Assembly (NCBI GenBank): GCA_021160155.1
Contig: JAGHDB010000362.1
Coordinates: forward strand, 1 to 7,656
Reading direction: 5' to 3'
DNA: 7,656 nucleotides
Source of the DNA: Bacteroidales bacterium
GTDB taxonomy: Bacteria > Bacteroidota > Bacteroidia > Bacteroidales > UBA12481
This document shows, piece after piece, positions 7,180 through 7,656 of the stretch (position 1 is its first letter; each line of letters starts with the position of its first letter). The translations under genes and the position numbers were made by a program. The notes below the pieces were generated by a model that searched no databases, was not told the origin of the DNA, and worked only from the letters and a program-made list of their open reading frames with translations.

Positions 7180-7656
7180 ACACCACCTTCTGCATCCCAA
7201 CAGTCACGCGGTAAAACTTGTACTTGAAGACGGCATGGAATTCTCAGGATGGTCATTCGGTCACGAAAAACCCGCTGCAGGAGAAGTCGTTTTTAATACT
7301 GCCATGGCCGGATATCCTGAAAATATTACCGACCCGTCATACAGAGGTCAGATCTTAGTTCTGACCTATCCACTGGTCGGCAATTACGGTGTCCCCGGTA
7401 AACAACGTGAGCATCAATTACTAAAATTCTTTGAATCGGATGAGATTCAGATTTCCGGACTGGTCATTTCCGATTATTCATTCAGCTACAGCCATTGGAA
7501 TGCAGACCAAAGCCTTTCAGACTGGCTCAATGAATTTCATGTTCCCGGTATTTTCGGAATTGACACCCGTGCTCTTACCAAATACCTGCGTGAAAAGGGT
7601 ACCATGCTGGGCAAAATTATTTTTGATGAGGATATACCGTTCTATGACCCCAATAA
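7172..7656 (+). CDS. carA: Carbamoyl-phosphate synthase small (glutaminase) subunit, 3' end missing
   Basis: CarA hydrolyses glutamine and channels ammonia to CarB to make carbamoyl phosphate for pyrimidine and arginine synthesis. Only the first 161 codons are present, with the frame open to the window edge. They cover the CarA N-terminal domain: 'LVLEDGMEFSGWSFG' near residue 17, 'GEVVFNTAMAGYPE' (37-50), 'TDPSYRGQILVLTYP' (53-67), 'VGNYGVPG' (69-76) and 'GIDTRALTKYLREKGTM' (129-145). The class-I glutamine amidotransferase domain with its Cys-His-Glu triad would lie beyond 7656, so activity cannot be judged. The ATG at 7172 is chosen because it overlaps the lysA stop by 8 bp and leaves a short tail (about 13 residues) before the conserved 'VKLVLEDG' strand. 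There is no visible Shine-Dalgarno, so translation is probably coupled to lysA. No promoter, terminator or pyrimidine attenuator can fit between the two genes. Confidence 0.95.
   Translation, partial: MNKHHLLHPNSHAVKLVLEDGMEFSGWSFGHEKPAAGEVVFNTAMAGYPENITDPSYRGQILVLTYPLVGNYGVPGKQREHQLLKFFESDEIQISGLVISDYSFSYSHWNADQSLSDWLNEFHVPGIFGIDTRALTKYLREKGTMLGKIIFDEDIPFYDPN

Overview
The window looks like ordinary chromosomal DNA from a member of the Bacteroidota. Three things point there. One gene is a fused ResB/CcsA-type cytochrome c maturation gene with the long extracytoplasmic insert usual in that phylum. Exact TAnnTTTG promoter -7 elements lie upstream of both gene groups. Shine-Dalgarno sequences are mostly absent or weak. 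G+C is in the low-to-mid 40s by eye. There are no RNA genes, insertion sequences, CRISPR arrays, phage genes or long repeats, and almost all of the DNA is coding.

Layout: two divergent gene groups meet at a 128-bp intergenic region (4572-4699). Reading leftward on the minus strand come a membrane-anchored protein of unknown function (DUF3352-like N-terminal half plus a C-terminal beta-propeller, 4571-1797) and, after a 79-bp gap, a CcsB/CcsA-type cytochrome c synthase (1717 to the window edge). The latter is cut by the edge before its heme-handling CcsA half. Reading rightward on the plus strand come lysC (aspartate kinase, 4700-6019), lysA (diaminopimelate decarboxylase, 6016-7179) and the first 161 codons of carA (carbamoyl-phosphate synthase small subunit, 7172 to the edge).

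The rightward genes overlap by 4 and 8 bp, so they almost certainly form one translationally coupled operon. It joins the first and last enzymes of the diaminopimelate/lysine pathway to the glutaminase subunit of carbamoyl phosphate synthesis. The leftward pair are both envelope proteins and are probably co-transcribed, but the sequence does not show a functional link between them.

I found no convincing new system. The items most worth a second look are the unknown DUF3352-like/propeller protein, the paired divergent promoter elements that settle the start codons, and a marked excess of the tetranucleotide CCGG.
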